The notes under the pieces are model-generated. The model worked only from the letters and a program-made list of their open reading frames with translations. It was not told the origin of the DNA and ran no database searches. From Gammaproteobacteria bacterium (GTDB taxonomy: Bacteria > Pseudomonadota > Gammaproteobacteria > GCF-002020875), in NCBI GenBank assembly GCA_013349825.1, contig DUYW01000002.1, positions 5-50,901 on the forward strand: 50,897 nt of DNA, written 5' to 3'. Shown here one piece after another: positions 1 to 8,643 of this stretch (within the stretch, counting starts at the first letter, position 1; the number at the start of each line of letters is the position of its first letter). Made by a program: the position numbers and the translations under genes.

Positions 1-49
1 ATGTCGCTCTCCAGTGAAATTTGGAGAGCATTGAATCAGATCAGGCTGC

Positions 50-2149
50 TTGTGTCCAGTACTTTATGCTGGGCGGGAGAATTGGGTAACGATATGGCTT
101 ATGGGGGTGCCGCTTTTTTCACAGTTTGGGGGAGATGAGTCAACCATGGTGGGTTTGCTGGTACGTCCCTTTCCCCTGGAGCGGATTCATAAACTGCTTA
201 GAAGCTATAGTGGTCTTGGGGAGACCGGTGAGGTTGTTATTGCGCAGCGGCGTAGCATGGGAGATCGGGATGGGCTTAATTTTATCAGCCAATTCCGTAA
301 AGACCGTCAGCCGGATGCTGCATGCCTTCAGTTAAGAATGACCTCATTTGATCTCTTTGGAATGTACTACCCGCTTAATCAGGAAAATGGGTCTGGCTGG
401 CGTTTGGATAATAGCTGTTATATGGGCTATTCTGTCTGGGCATGGATGCCGGAGTTACAGTGGGGAATGCTGGTTAAGCAGGACAGGGATGAGATTATGG
501 CCCCGATTGAAAGTCTGCAGCACAGGCTCCTGTTTGCAAGCCTGTTGTTAATCATTACTCTGCTGTGGGTGGTCCAGCGTCTATCCAAGACCCTGTCGCA
601 GCCTATTGAAGAACTGATTGATTCCGTAGAGCAGGGTGAGTTGGATAACCATCCTCTAAGCCGTGTCAAAGAGGTGAATCACCTCTCTCAAACATTGCAA
701 CGCTCTGTGGCCAGTCTGCAGGAGGCGGTCAAAAGGGCAGACAAGGCCAATCAGGCAAAAGATGAATTTCTTGCATCAATGAGCCACGAGCTACGAACCC
801 CGCTGAGTTCAATTATCGGCAACAGTGATCTGCTTGCAGAACAGATTGGTGATCAGGGCAGTCTTGATATTGTGCGCTCTATTGAAATTGCGGGTCGCAA
901 TCAGCTGGCTTTAATTAATGATATTTTGGACATGTCCAAGATAGAGTCCGGGATGTTCACCATTGAAAAGATTCCCTTTAATTTGTCTCAGTTGCTTAAA
1001 GAGATTGAGCAGATGCTTTCTGCTCAAGCACAAGATGCAGGTCTCGAATTGATGATTCATGAGGGGTCTTGTGGGGAGTTTCTGTTACTGGGAGATGCTC
1101 AGAGAGTTGGCCAAATCTTAATCAATCTGGTCGGAAATGCCATTAAGTTTACCACTTCTGGCAAGGTGACCTTGACGAGCTGGCGTGATGGCGAGAAGAG
1201 TTTTTTCCAGGTGGAAGATACTGGAATTGGTATGTCGCCCGAGGTTATGGAGAGGCTGTTCAAGCGTTTTGAGCAGGCTGACGGATCGATCTCGCGCCGT
1301 TTCGGAGGAAGTGGGCTGGGATTATTTATCTCGTTGAACCTTGCGGAGCTGATGGGGGGAACGATCCATGTATCAAGTGAAGAGGAGGTGGGTTCTACGT
1401 TTCAGTTGATGCTACCACTTTCTCAGAGTGATGTACCACTAGAGCAGCGTGCAGTTGAGCTACAGACTGATTCAGTGCTCAACGAACAGATTTCAGGACG
1501 GGTACTGATTGCAGAAGATACACCTGAGATGCAGATGCTTGAACGCCGTATTCTGGAGAAAATGGGGATCACAGTGACCACTGCGGATAATGGAAAAGAG
1601 GCTGTTGAACTTGCATTGCAAGATGACTTTGACCTGATTTTAATGGATATGCAGATGCCGGTGATGGATGGTATTGAGGCAACCAGAGAGCTGAAAAAAC
1701 AGGGGTGCCGATTGCCGGTTATTGCATTGACTGCCAATGTAATGCAGCGTCACAAGGAGGCATTTCTTGAAGCAGGGTGTGATGGTTTTCTGGCTAAGCC
1801 GATTGACAAGCAGGAGCTCAGAAAGACTTTAAAGCAGCACCTCGGGGCACCTGCACAACAGCGATCTGCAGAGCCTGAATTTCAGGAAATAGATGATGAG
1901 ATGATGGTTATTTTTCGTGAGAGTGCGGTTAAGTACAGGGCTGAGATGATGAAAGCGCTTGCAGATAAGGATTGGGGGCAGGTGAGGGCGACTGCACACA
2001 CCGTTAAAGGGAGTGCGGCATCCTTTGGCTTTCCTGAACTGAGTCGTATGGGTATGGGAATCTGTGATGCATTCGATAGAGGTCAGATGGAGCAGGTACC
2101 TGAAACGGCAATGGATTTAGTGATGGCGCTTGGCAAGGTTACAGCTTGA
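50..2149 (+). CDS. Hybrid sensor histidine kinase/response regulator with Hpt domain (5' end truncated or frameshifted)
   Basis: Membrane-bound hybrid kinase that would pass phosphate His to Asp to His. The visible part starts with the end of a periplasmic sensor region (residues 1-155), then a membrane segment (about 160-177), a short linker, a HisKA domain with SHELRTP (His246), an HATPase domain with NAIKF, DTGIGM and GSGLGLFIS, a receiver with MDMQMP (Asp533) and a conserved Lys in FLAKPI, and a C-terminal Hpt domain with AHTVKGSA (His650). The only start in this frame is a weak TTG right after a stop at 32-34. Frame 1 upstream (bases 4-60) also reads like the beginning of a sensor domain (SSEIWRALNQIRLLVSS), so the gene probably began outside the window and has been shortened by a frameshift or deletion near bases 50-60. 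The kinase core is intact. The signal is unknown. Confidence 0.85.
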   Translation: MCPVLYAGRENWVTIWLMGVPLFSQFGGDESTMVGLLVRPFPLERIHKLLRSYSGLGETGEVVIAQRRSMGDRDGLNFISQFRKDRQPDAACLQLRMTSFDLFGMYYPLNQENGSGWRLDNSCYMGYSVWAWMPELQWGMLVKQDRDEIMAPIESLQHRLLFASLLLIITLLWVVQRLSKTLSQPIEELIDSVEQGELDNHPLSRVKEVNHLSQTLQRSVASLQEAVKRADKANQAKDEFLASMSHELRTPLSSIIGNSDLLAEQIGDQGSLDIVRSIEIAGRNQLALINDILDMSKIESGMFTIEKIPFNLSQLLKEIEQMLSAQAQDAGLELMIHEGSCGEFLLLGDAQRVGQILINLVGNAIKFTTSGKVTLTSWRDGEKSFFQVEDTGIGMSPEVMERLFKRFEQADGSISRRFGGSGLGLFISLNLAELMGGTIHVSSEEEVGSTFQLMLPLSQSDVPLEQRAVELQTDSVLNEQISGRVLIAEDTPEMQMLERRILEKMGITVTTADNGKEAVELALQDDFDLILMDMQMPVMDGIEATRELKKQGCRLPVIALTANVMQRHKEAFLEAGCDGFLAKPIDKQELRKTLKQHLGAPAQQRSAEPEFQEIDDEMMVIFRESAVKYRAEMMKALADKDWGQVRATAHTVKGSAASFGFPELSRMGMGICDAFDRGQMEQVPETAMDLVMALGKVTA

Positions 2150-2154
2150 TCGTT

Positions 2155-2697
2155 TCACTCTTTAGTTCGCTTCAACAATACATAGAGTGCCCCCGTTCCT
2201 CCATCTTTTTGCTTTGCTGAGCAGAAGGCGAGTACTTCAGGCTGCTGCCGAAGCCACTGATTAACAAAACTCTTGAGTACGGGTCTCTGGTCGGAAGAGC
2301 GTCTTCCTTTGCCGTGTATCAGACGAAAGCAGCGTAACCGCTGATGTAATGCATGTTGTAGCAGCTGCTGAAGGGGCTCAATGGCTTGTGCCGTAGTGAA
2401 TCCATGCAGGTCAAATTCCAGATCAGAGCAGAGTGTTCCTCTCTTCAATTTTTGTAGTGTGGTATGAGGCAGCTGGTCTTGTGTATAGAAAAGGACCTCT
2501 TCAGCCTCAACTTCAGCAGTTGCCTGGAGAAGAGGTGTAGGGGCATCGCTCCTTTGAAGGGTCCTTCTTATATCCAGAGTGACTGAAAAGGGTGCTGGTT
2601 TCGGGGCGCATGGCTCTACCCGGTCGGATGGTTGTTGTTTGCGAACACCCTGGTTCATTTCACGAAACAGGGCGATATCTTCATCGCTGATAGTCAT
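2155..2697 (-). CDS. smrA: Smr-domain protein, SmrA type
   Basis: Small MutS-related (Smr) domain protein of 180 residues. The N-terminal 90 residues are a poorly conserved arm. The C-terminal domain carries the LHG motif (DLHGFTTAQA), the HGKG motif (LIHGKGRR) and the GGTGALYV motif that define Smr nuclease-fold proteins. The family includes DNA or RNA endonucleases; the substrate of this protein cannot be told from sequence. It is the last gene of a minus-strand group behind gluQ and a conserved hypothetical, starting 3 bases after that gene's stop. It meets the upstream kinase gene tail to tail with only 5 bases between the stops. Confidence 0.85.
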   Translation of the reverse strand: MTISDEDIALFREMNQGVRKQQPSDRVEPCAPKPAPFSVTLDIRRTLQRSDAPTPLLQATAEVEAEEVLFYTQDQLPHTTLQKLKRGTLCSDLEFDLHGFTTAQAIEPLQQLLQHALHQRLRCFRLIHGKGRRSSDQRPVLKSFVNQWLRQQPEVLAFCSAKQKDGGTGALYVLLKRTKE

Positions 2698-2700
2698 CGC

Positions 2701-3132
2701 TTATGAAAAGAGGTTACGCCACCAGCGTTTGCGGTTGCCGGGAAGAATCTGTACCGGCTGCAGATCGACAGGCAACTCTCTGGAGAGTACCCAGCCGGGG
2801 AGCGGAGGGGTTTCACTCGATCCACATGAGAGGCCAAGGTTGTTAGGATCATAGATCTTGACCATTGTCGGCGTTACCGCATGGTTGGTGTAGACGATGC
2901 CGCAGATATGTTCATCGTGCTCTCTACGCAGTAGCTGATCAATCTCTTGAATAAAGGAGTTGAAGGTATCTGCAGAGGCAGTGGTTGTCGGAGGGGGTTC
3001 ACCAACGGCATAGATATACCACCCATTCTGCTCACCCTGCTCTAGCTGTTTCCAGAATTGGCTCAGGTCATCCCACCGTAAGAGGCTGGAAAAAAGCCCA
3101 TTGAAGCTCTGTTGGTAACTGCTGTTGTTCAT
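2701..3132 (-). CDS. Conserved hypothetical protein, 143 aa
   Basis: Soluble protein without signal peptide or membrane segment. I do not recognise a named domain, but the sequence looks like a family of short proteins conserved next to gluQ or dksA-type genes in Gammaproteobacteria, with a central KIYDPNNLG stretch followed by CGSS and PPLPGWVLSR and a basic, Trp-rich end (RKRWWRNLF). The start codon overlaps the gluQ stop in a TAATG junction, so translation is probably coupled to gluQ. No function is proposed. Confidence 0.75.
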   Translation of the reverse strand: MNNSSYQQSFNGLFSSLLRWDDLSQFWKQLEQGEQNGWYIYAVGEPPPTTTASADTFNSFIQEIDQLLRREHDEHICGIVYTNHAVTPTMVKIYDPNNLGLSCGSSETPPLPGWVLSRELPVDLQPVQILPGNRKRWWRNLFS

Positions 3133-4028
3133 TATCTGAATTCTACCGTAATCATCGGTTGATGTGGCACATGGTCTGCTTTCCAGTTTTCCTCAGCCCA
3201 CTGCCAGAGGGTTGTTAATGAACTCCTCTCAAGATCCTGTGGAGGGTGTTGACCGAGAAACTGGAGTGCCTGAAAGATGTTTTGGGGTGCGGTTGCGCTA
3301 TTGAGCGGTTTGGCAAGATTCTGTTTACTCAGTTTATTACCATTACGCCCCCCCGCAACGGGTAGATGACTGTAGAGAGGGGTTGGATAATCAAGCTTCT
3401 GCTGAAGATAGATCTGCCGGGGGGTTGAATCGAGCAGATCACTACCGCGTACCACGTGGGTGATCTTTTGCAGATAGTCATCAACGACAACAGCCAGTTG
3501 ATAACTGTAGACCCCGTCAGCACGGCGGATGATGAAATCACCAACGGCTTGTTTTAATGGCCACCGTTGCACTCCTTGCCACGGGTCCCGGGTTGACAGT
3601 GTCATTGTCTCAGCCTGTATCCGCACAGCATGGTAATCCAGAGAAAGTGCAGCATTGATGCAGTTGCCCGGATAGAGGCGGTGCTCTTTGAGTTGATTTC
3701 GTGTGCAGTGACAGCCAAACAGGAGGCCAGATGTGGCTAACTGTTTGAGTGCCTGATGATACTGTTTAGTTTGCTTGCTCTGATAGAGGACAGGGTGATC
3801 CCAGTAGAGGTGGTGCTGTTCCAGTGTCTTTAAAATGGCGCTGGAGGCACCTGTAACGACTCTGGGAGGGTCCAGGTCCTCGATACGCAAGAGCCACTCT
3901 CCATGGTGTCGTTTTGCTTCCAGGTAGCTTCCCACTGCGGCAATCAACGAGCCAAAGTGGAGGTCACCAGAAGGGCTGGGTGCAAATCGCCCTCTGTAGA
4001 GTTGGGTGGGTTGATCTTTTGGCAACAT
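3132..4028 (-). CDS. gluQ: Glutamyl-Q tRNA(Asp) synthetase
   Basis: GluQ-RS attaches glutamate to the queuosine base in the anticodon of tRNA(Asp). It is a truncated GluRS paralogue without the anticodon-binding domain, and its 298 residues fit that. The class I signature is at the N-terminus (FAPSPSGDLHFGSL). A zinc site is visible as CHC with a downstream Tyr and Cys (GCHCTRNQLKEHRLYPGNC). The KMSKS-like loop is NKLSKQN. As in many Gammaproteobacteria it lies next to dksA, here with a small divergent DUF3579 gene between them. It leads a three-gene minus-strand operon with the 143-aa hypothetical and smrA. Confidence 0.95.
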   Translation of the reverse strand: MLPKDQPTQLYRGRFAPSPSGDLHFGSLIAAVGSYLEAKRHHGEWLLRIEDLDPPRVVTGASSAILKTLEQHHLYWDHPVLYQSKQTKQYHQALKQLATSGLLFGCHCTRNQLKEHRLYPGNCINAALSLDYHAVRIQAETMTLSTRDPWQGVQRWPLKQAVGDFIIRRADGVYSYQLAVVVDDYLQKITHVVRGSDLLDSTPRQIYLQQKLDYPTPLYSHLPVAGGRNGNKLSKQNLAKPLNSATAPQNIFQALQFLGQHPPQDLERSSLTTLWQWAEENWKADHVPHQPMITVEFR

Positions 4029-4085
4029 ACGTAAATAAATAATTGTTATAATAGGCGAATATTGTTTTTATTTGTTGGGGATATT

Positions 4086-4385
4086 ATGCAGAATCTTGAG
4101 AAGAAAAGAGAAGATTGTCGTACGGTGATTAAAGGAGAGCGGGAGGATGGTGCGCAGTTCCGGCCGAGTGACTGGATTGAACGGATCGCGTCACAGATTG
4201 CGCAGTCCGGACAGGGTAAAAATCTCCGCTACCGGGATTGTGCACGTCCACGTGTGATTAATGGTGAAAAATGTCTGGTAGTTGAGCAGCGTTTGGGAGA
4301 AAAAGATCCGCATGCATTTGCTTTTGTGCAGGAGTTTGCACTGAGTAATCAGCTAAAGGTGGTCGAAGAGTGTGAGAGCACCTAG
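4086..4385 (+). CDS. DUF3579 family protein
   Basis: Small soluble protein of about 99 residues. The pattern EDGAQFRPSDWIERIA, then RYRDCARPRVINGEKCLVV and HAFAFVQEFA, fits DUF3579 proteins, which are of unknown function and mostly found in proteobacteria. I prefer the ATG at 4086, preceded by GGGG about 7 bases upstream, over a TTG 24 bases earlier. The gene is inserted divergently between gluQ and dksA, and ends at a terminator it shares with dksA. Confidence 0.75.
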   Translation: MQNLEKKREDCRTVIKGEREDGAQFRPSDWIERIASQIAQSGQGKNLRYRDCARPRVINGEKCLVVEQRLGEKDPHAFAFVQEFALSNQLKVVEECEST

Positions 4386-4428
4386 CTCCTGCTATAACAC
4401 TGTAGAACTTAAAATCGGTCACCAATAA

Positions 4429-4473
4429 AAAAAGCAGCTACCCAATGACATGATGTATCAGTAGCTGCTTTTT
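4429..4473. terminator. Bidirectional intrinsic terminator between DUF3579 gene and dksA
   Basis: A 13-bp perfect stem AAAAAGCAGCTAC / GTAGCTGCTTTTT encloses a 19-base loop. It has an A tract on the left and a T tract on the right, so it can end transcription from both convergent genes. Confidence 0.85.
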
Positions 4474-4498
4474 AGATTGGGTTACCAAAATCGCTGGA

Positions 4499-4930
4499 TT
4501 AGGTAGATTTCTCTTTGATCTCTTCCAGCTCTTTACAGTCAATACAGAGTGTTGCAGTAGGACGTGCCTCGAGACGGCGGATACCGATTTCGATACCGCA
4601 CGATTCGCAGTAGCCGTACTCTTCTCCTTCGAGGCCATGTAAGGTTTTATCAATCTTACCAATTAATTTGCGCTCACGGTCACGGGTTCTCAGCTCTAGT
4701 GAGAACTCCTCTTCCAGGGTAGCCCTGTCGCTCGGATCGGGTAGATTAGCGGTCTCATCCTGCATGTGGTGAACAGTACGATCAACCTCTTCCATGAGTT
4801 GATGTTTCCAGGCTAGAAGAATTCCTTCAAAATGCTTCTTCTGGTGCTCATTCATGTACTCTTCGCCCTTTTTGGGCTTGTAAGGCGCGATGCCTCCGAA
4901 CAGTGTTGACTGCTTCTTTGCAGTAGCCAT
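4499..4930 (-). CDS. dksA: RNA polymerase-binding transcription factor DksA
   Basis: DksA binds the secondary channel of RNA polymerase and, with ppGpp, lowers rRNA transcription and raises amino-acid biosynthesis genes. The coiled-coil region carries the acidic tip (NLPDPSDRA) and the long helix [16 protein letters not shown]. The C-terminal zinc finger has four cysteines ([10 protein letters not shown] and LCIDC) and the family signature [11 protein letters not shown]. Of two ATG codons 9 bases apart, I favour 4930. AGGAG is only 2 bases from the ATG at 4939 but about 11 from this one. It ends at the shared terminator. Confidence 0.96.
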   Translation of the reverse strand: MATAKKQSTLFGGIAPYKPKKGEEYMNEHQKKHFEGILLAWKHQLMEEVDRTVHHMQDETANLPDPSDRATLEEEFSLELRTRDRERKLIGKIDKTLHGLEGEEYGYCESCGIEIGIRRLEARPTATLCIDCKELEEIKEKST

Positions 4931-4939
4931 AACGGTCAT

Positions 4940-5271
4940 TACTCCTGACAGCTTTTTGGAAAGGGCGCATTGATACCAGATTGGATGGGTTCTGGCAACA
5001 TCTTCTGCACTGATCTAGTAAAGTTACCTTAAAAAAGGGCTATTTTACAGTATCCACCGGCAGTTCACCGTTCAAACTGATGAAAAATGAGGCAGTGATC
5101 CCGGAGGTTTTGTTCAATGTGGTGAGACAATAGGTTTTGGTAAAATGGGTGAATTTTGAGAGTGTAGTCAGGGTGTTTTTTGTGAGAGCTACCTTTTGAC
5201 CAACTGTTTTACTATACTACTGAAGGATTAAGTTTAGTAACAGTGATTGTAGATAATTAGGAGATGAGTCG
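4940..5271. other. 332-bp intergenic region between dksA and cbbY
   Basis: Divergent upstream region of dksA (minus) and the CbbY gene (plus). It must hold promoters for both, but I could not pick a convincing -35/-10 pair. TTGACC at 5196 and TATACT at 5213 are only 11 bases apart, too close to work together. There is no open frame worth calling and no clear hairpin. Confidence 0.5.
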
Positions 5272-6024
5272 ATGAAGGCATTGATTTTTGATGTAGATGG
5301 AACTTTAGCAGACACCGAACGTGATGGACATCGAGTCGCATTTAATCTGGCCTTTGCAGAAGCAGGGTTGGGCTGGGAGTGGGATGAGGCGCTTTATGGT
5401 GAGTTGTTAGCGGTCACCGGTGGTAAAGAGCGTATTCTCAACTACATCAATACGAATAATCCAGAGCGTCCCGAGGTGGAGGATTTGAGTGCCTGGATTG
5501 CAGCTTTACACGCTTCCAAGACACGTCACTTTGTGACGCTGATGGAGGCGGGCAAGATCCCGCTGCGTAGTGGTGTTCGTCGTCTGCTGACGGAGGCACA
5601 TGATGCGGGGGTACCACTGGCAATTGCCACGACGACGACCCCGCAAAACGTCTCGGCGCTACTGGAAAATGCACTCTTCCCCGGAGCAGAGTCCTGGTTT
5701 GAGGTGATTGGTGCAGGAGACATTGTGCCAGCCAAGAAGCCTGCCCCGGATATCTATACCTATGTGATGGAACAGATGCGGTTAAAGCCAGAAGAGTGTA
5801 TTGCCTTTGAGGATTCATCGAATGGAATCCGCTCTTCGAGGGCTGCAGGGCTAAGGACCATAGTGACTGTGAATGGGTATACAGCAGATGAAGATTTTAG
5901 CGAGGCAGTACTGGTATTGGATCAGATGGGCGAGGCTGCAGATCCATGCCGTGTAATAGCAGGAAAAGAGATGGGGAAGCAGTGTCTTGATCTGGAGTGG
6001 GTACGCGCTCTTTGGGAAGCATAA
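5272..6024 (+). CDS. cbbY: CbbY-type HAD phosphatase
   Basis: HAD-superfamily sugar phosphatase of 250 residues. Characterised CbbY proteins remove xylulose-1,5-bisphosphate, a misfire product that inhibits RuBisCO, and the gene usually sits in Calvin-cycle operons. HAD motif I is FDVDGT (Asp7 nucleophile, Asp9 acid/base), the cap region carries the family-typical LLAVTGGKERI, motif II is AIATTT, motif III the Lys in AKKPAPDIY, and motif IV is FEDSSNG. The start is supported by AGGAG upstream; an earlier ATG in another frame closes at once. No RuBisCO gene is in this window, so the autotrophy inference rests on family knowledge. The aminotransferase gene abuts its stop codon. Confidence 0.88.
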   Translation: MKALIFDVDGTLADTERDGHRVAFNLAFAEAGLGWEWDEALYGELLAVTGGKERILNYINTNNPERPEVEDLSAWIAALHASKTRHFVTLMEAGKIPLRSGVRRLLTEAHDAGVPLAIATTTTPQNVSALLENALFPGAESWFEVIGAGDIVPAKKPAPDIYTYVMEQMRLKPEECIAFEDSSNGIRSSRAAGLRTIVTVNGYTADEDFSEAVLVLDQMGEAADPCRVIAGKEMGKQCLDLEWVRALWEA

Positions 6025-7191
6025 TTGGTGCATTTCTCGAAACGCTCTGAGGAGATTCAACCCTTCCATGTAATGGATATTTTGGCTCGGGCCAGAAAGT
6101 TGGAGCGTGAGGGGCGGAGTGTGATCCATATGGAGATTGGCGAGCCTGACTTTAATACCCCACAACCAATAGTAGATGCAGGGATTGCCGCGCTGCAGAG
6201 TGGTTATCACCACTATACACCAGCATTGGGTCTGCCGGCGCTGCGCAGTAAAATTGCGGCTTACTATAGAGACCAGTATGGTGAGGCCGTCTCCTCCAGT
6301 AGAGTAGCGGTTACTCCCGGCTCTTCTGGTGCGTTACAGCTGTTGATTGCTCTATTGGTTAATCCGGGGGAAGAGGTGTTGATGGGAGATCCCGGTTATC
6401 CCTGTAATCGCCACTTTACCCGACTGTTTGAGGGGCGGGTTGTCTCAATTCCGGTCACTGCAGCAGAGCGTTTTCAGCTGACTGCAAGGCTGGTGGAACA
6501 GCACTGGAGCGATAGGAGTCGTGTGGTGATGATCTCCTCCCCCTCCAATCCAACCGGTACCGTGATTGATGCAGAGGAGCTGGAACGTATTGCTGCTGTG
6601 GTTGCAGAGCGGGGCGGGGCACTGATTGTAGATGAAATCTATCAGGGGCTTGTCTATGGTGATGAGAGTACTACTGCGGTTAATTTGCAGGGGCAGGTCT
6701 ATGTAGTAAACAGCTTCTCTAAATATTACGGAATGACAGGTTGGCGTTTGGGGTGGTTGGTTGCCCCGGAGGTTGCGATGGATGGTCTGGATCGGCTGGC
6801 GCAGAACCTCTTTTTGGCGGCACCGACCCCCTCTCAATATGCGGCCCTAGAGGCGCTTGAACCGGAAACAGCGTTGGTTTTGAAGAAGCGCCGGGATCAA
6901 TTTCAGCAGCGGCGAGACTTCCTCTATTCAGCCTTGATAAAGCTGGGGTTCAAGATTGACCATCTTCCTGAAGGGGCCTTCTACCTCTATGCGGACTGCT
7001 CTAACTTTAGTGAAGACAGTAGCCAGTTTGCAATGGAGTTGCTGGAGCAGGCGGGTGTGGCGATTACCCCAGGTAAAGACTTCTCGACACTAGACCCAGA
7101 CCGCTGGGTCCGTTTCGCCTATACCACCTCACTACAGCAGTTGCAGCAAGGGGTGGATCGAATTGCCCAGTTTGTTGAACCATTGAGGTAA
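6025..7191 (+). CDS. PLP-dependent class I/II aminotransferase
   Basis: Fold-type I aminotransferase of about 388 residues. The PLP lysine is Lys233 in NSFSKYYGMTGWRLGW. The substrate-proline region SSPSNPTGT and the Asp of IVDEIYQGL, which contacts the pyridine nitrogen, are present, as is the C-terminal arginine region (RWVRFAYTT). The sequence belongs to the AspC/AlaT-like group, but specificity cannot be read from it. The start is TTG 6025 or GTG 6028; either lies directly after the cbbY stop, so the two genes are probably co-transcribed. Confidence 0.88.
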   Translation: MVHFSKRSEEIQPFHVMDILARARKLEREGRSVIHMEIGEPDFNTPQPIVDAGIAALQSGYHHYTPALGLPALRSKIAAYYRDQYGEAVSSSRVAVTPGSSGALQLLIALLVNPGEEVLMGDPGYPCNRHFTRLFEGRVVSIPVTAAERFQLTARLVEQHWSDRSRVVMISSPSNPTGTVIDAEELERIAAVVAERGGALIVDEIYQGLVYGDESTTAVNLQGQVYVVNSFSKYYGMTGWRLGWLVAPEVAMDGLDRLAQNLFLAAPTPSQYAALEALEPETALVLKKRRDQFQQRRDFLYSALIKLGFKIDHLPEGAFYLYADCSNFSEDSSQFAMELLEQAGVAITPGKDFSTLDPDRWVRFAYTTSLQQLQQGVDRIAQFVEPLR

Positions 7192-7210
7192 TCATCTTGG
7201 AACAACCATT

Positions 7211-7516
7211 GTGACACTACAACAATTTCGTGCCATTACCTTGCCACCGTCCTTGCAGCGGTTGGGAGAGTGGGTCGGTGGTGGCGGTATGATTTACTGG
7301 TTCTGGTGGGTTTTGGTTGAAAAGGGGGCTTTGAGGTCACTGACGGAAAGCCCGGCTCTACAAGAGATTTTATTGGGGCTGCCATTGATCCTTATTTTGC
7401 CTGCGATCTACTATACAGCGATCTTTTTGTTGTTACGATTTGGGGTGTGGCTGCTGCTCCCCATAGAGAAAAAGCCGATGGATCAGGAGGATCCACCGGC
7501 CTTTTTGGATGATTAA
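7211..7516 (+). CDS. Small membrane protein of unknown function
   Basis: About 101 residues, starting at GTG 7211. Two hydrophobic segments are visible: a short Trp-rich one (about 25-40, MIYWFWWVLV) and a long one (about 52-84). The C-terminus is acidic (MDQEDPPAFLDD). It starts 20 bases after the aminotransferase stop and is probably the last gene of that transcript. Its stop codon lies inside a small AT-rich palindrome (TTAACT-CAAA-AGTTAA, 7513-7528). I do not recognise the family. Confidence 0.55.
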   Translation: MTLQQFRAITLPPSLQRLGEWVGGGGMIYWFWWVLVEKGALRSLTESPALQEILLGLPLILILPAIYYTAIFLLLRFGVWLLLPIEKKPMDQEDPPAFLDD

Positions 7517-7549
7517 CTCAAAAGTTAATTGACTCGGGCTAAATCAGAA

Positions 7550-7885
7550 TTACTTGGCAATTGAAGCGTTATAGGGAGCAATTCCGTAGTATGGGGTTGC
7601 AGAATAGTTCTCAGTGCGCAGATCAGAGATTCCCTTGAAACGGCTGTTCTCAGCCATGTCCATGTCGCTTTCCATGTTTGAGCTACCCTTACCAGAGGCG
7701 TTAACGGTCATGCTGAAGTTACCTTCAGCATCTGCTGCACCTTTGCCGGCACCACGACTTTTTCCATTAAACGCACCATCGGCAGAACCAGTTCCGTAAC
7801 CACTTTGGTTGTCATCACCACTGAAGAAAGCGGAAGCACTAGAGGCAACAGCTGCAAGAGCGATGGCAGCGATAATCTTTTTCAT
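7550..7885 (-). CDS. Sulfur-globule-protein-like secreted protein, paralogue 1
   Basis: Exported protein of 111 residues with a clear Sec signal peptide (MKKIIAAIALAAVASSASA, cut before FFSG). The mature part is low-complexity, rich in Gly, Ser, Ala, Asn and Met. It contains a repeated GxGKG pattern and a tail SDLRTENYSATPYYGIAPY that matches the SDVRHYGDQYNRPYYFGAP stretch of the protein at 10898. This is the composition and layout of envelope proteins of periplasmic sulfur globules, which I infer as its role. I chose ATG 7885, with GGAG 9 bases upstream, over the TTG at 7900. The gene is monocistronic on the minus strand. Confidence 0.75.
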   Translation of the reverse strand: MKKIIAAIALAAVASSASAFFSGDDNQSGYGTGSADGAFNGKSRGAGKGAADAEGNFSMTVNASGKGSSNMESDMDMAENSRFKGISDLRTENYSATPYYGIAPYNASIAK

Positions 7886-7968
7886 TATAATAATCTCCAA
7901 AAAATGTATAGGGTCTGTGGGTGTCTACGGTTGGTAGTTTCACCCACGCGATTAAGTTGATGGCGCGG

Positions 7969-7974
7969 ATTATA
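7969..7974 (-). promoter_or_regulatory. Probable -10 element for the secreted protein gene at 7885
   Basis: A perfect TATAAT on the minus strand sits in a very AT-rich stretch (about 7969-8035), giving a leader of roughly 75-80 bases. No good -35 is visible at the right distance. Confidence 0.4.
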
Positions 7975-8084
7975 TAGATAATAAAGTATATTGCATAATA
8001 CTTATAGTTTATGCGGCATAAGTTTTTTATATTTATGTGAGGGTAATTTTGGGGTCTTGTGGAGGGTTTCATATACTCTGGGTG

Positions 8085-8112
8085 TTGCACCAGATACGGA
8101 TTAGGTTATAGT
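8085..8112 (+). promoter_or_regulatory. Candidate sigma-70 promoter for the gene at 8154
   Basis: TTGCAC (8085-8090) and TATAGT (8107-8112) are separated by 16 bases and lie 42 bases upstream of the start codon, on the correct strand. Confidence 0.45.
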
Positions 8113-8153
8113 GAGGCAGATAGCCCTTAAAACTTGGATGGAGAATAAAAATA

Positions 8154-8543
8154 ATGAAAAAATTGGTGGGAGTGTTGATGTTGGCTTCAGCGGTGACGGT
8201 TCAGGCAGAGACCCATTTGAGTTGTGATATTGATGAGATCGATCAATATACCGGTGAGGTTATACACAGTGATGATGTGAAGGTTGTGGTGCCTGATCAG
8301 AACAGTCGTAAAAAGCATGCGAGTGATGACAAAGAGTTTAAAAGTTATGAGGAGTGGGTGATCAACCCGAAGGCCTCAATCTACCGTTTCCGTGGAAAGC
8401 TTGACGGCGAACTGGTGACATTAGAGAAGAGCATGATTGAGGCGGGTACCGGAATTGTGCGGGGTGAAATTCGTCACAAGGAGTTAGAGGACCGTCCACG
8501 TAAGCAAAGTACGTATGAAGGGCGCTGCTATCTGGATCAGTAA
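8154..8543 (+). CDS. Small secreted protein of unknown function
   Basis: 129-residue protein with a Sec signal peptide (MKKLVGVLMLASAVTVQA, cut before ETHL). The mature part is hydrophilic, with two cysteines, one near each end (LSCDIDE and GRCYLDQ), which could form a disulfide in the periplasm. No known domain was recognised. GGAG precedes the ATG. The gene stands alone between a promoter candidate and a clear terminator, so it is a single-gene unit. Confidence 0.7.
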   Translation: MKKLVGVLMLASAVTVQAETHLSCDIDEIDQYTGEVIHSDDVKVVVPDQNSRKKHASDDKEFKSYEEWVINPKASIYRFRGKLDGELVTLEKSMIEAGTGIVRGEIRHKELEDRPRKQSTYEGRCYLDQ

Positions 8544-8575
8544 GTCAAACGGATCATCATTGAGATCTCAACAAG

Positions 8576-8604
8576 GCCTGCTCCTGAAAAGAGCGGGCTT
8601 TTTT
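8576..8604 (+). terminator. Intrinsic terminator after the gene at 8154
   Basis: An 8-bp stem GCCTGCTC / GAGCGGGC (one T-G pair), a 7-base loop and a run of six T. It lies 32 bases after the stop codon. Confidence 0.85.
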
Positions 8605-8643
8605 GTTGATCTATCTAACATGGAGAAGAGAGTTGTGCGCCGT

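Noticed and set aside
1423-1737. 104-codon frame opposite the hybrid kinase receiver domain
   Set aside because: It is Ser/Ile-rich antisense reading of a clearly coding domain.
5196-5218. TTGACC and TATACT as a promoter for cbbY
   Set aside because: The spacer is only 11 bases, too short for a sigma-70 promoter.
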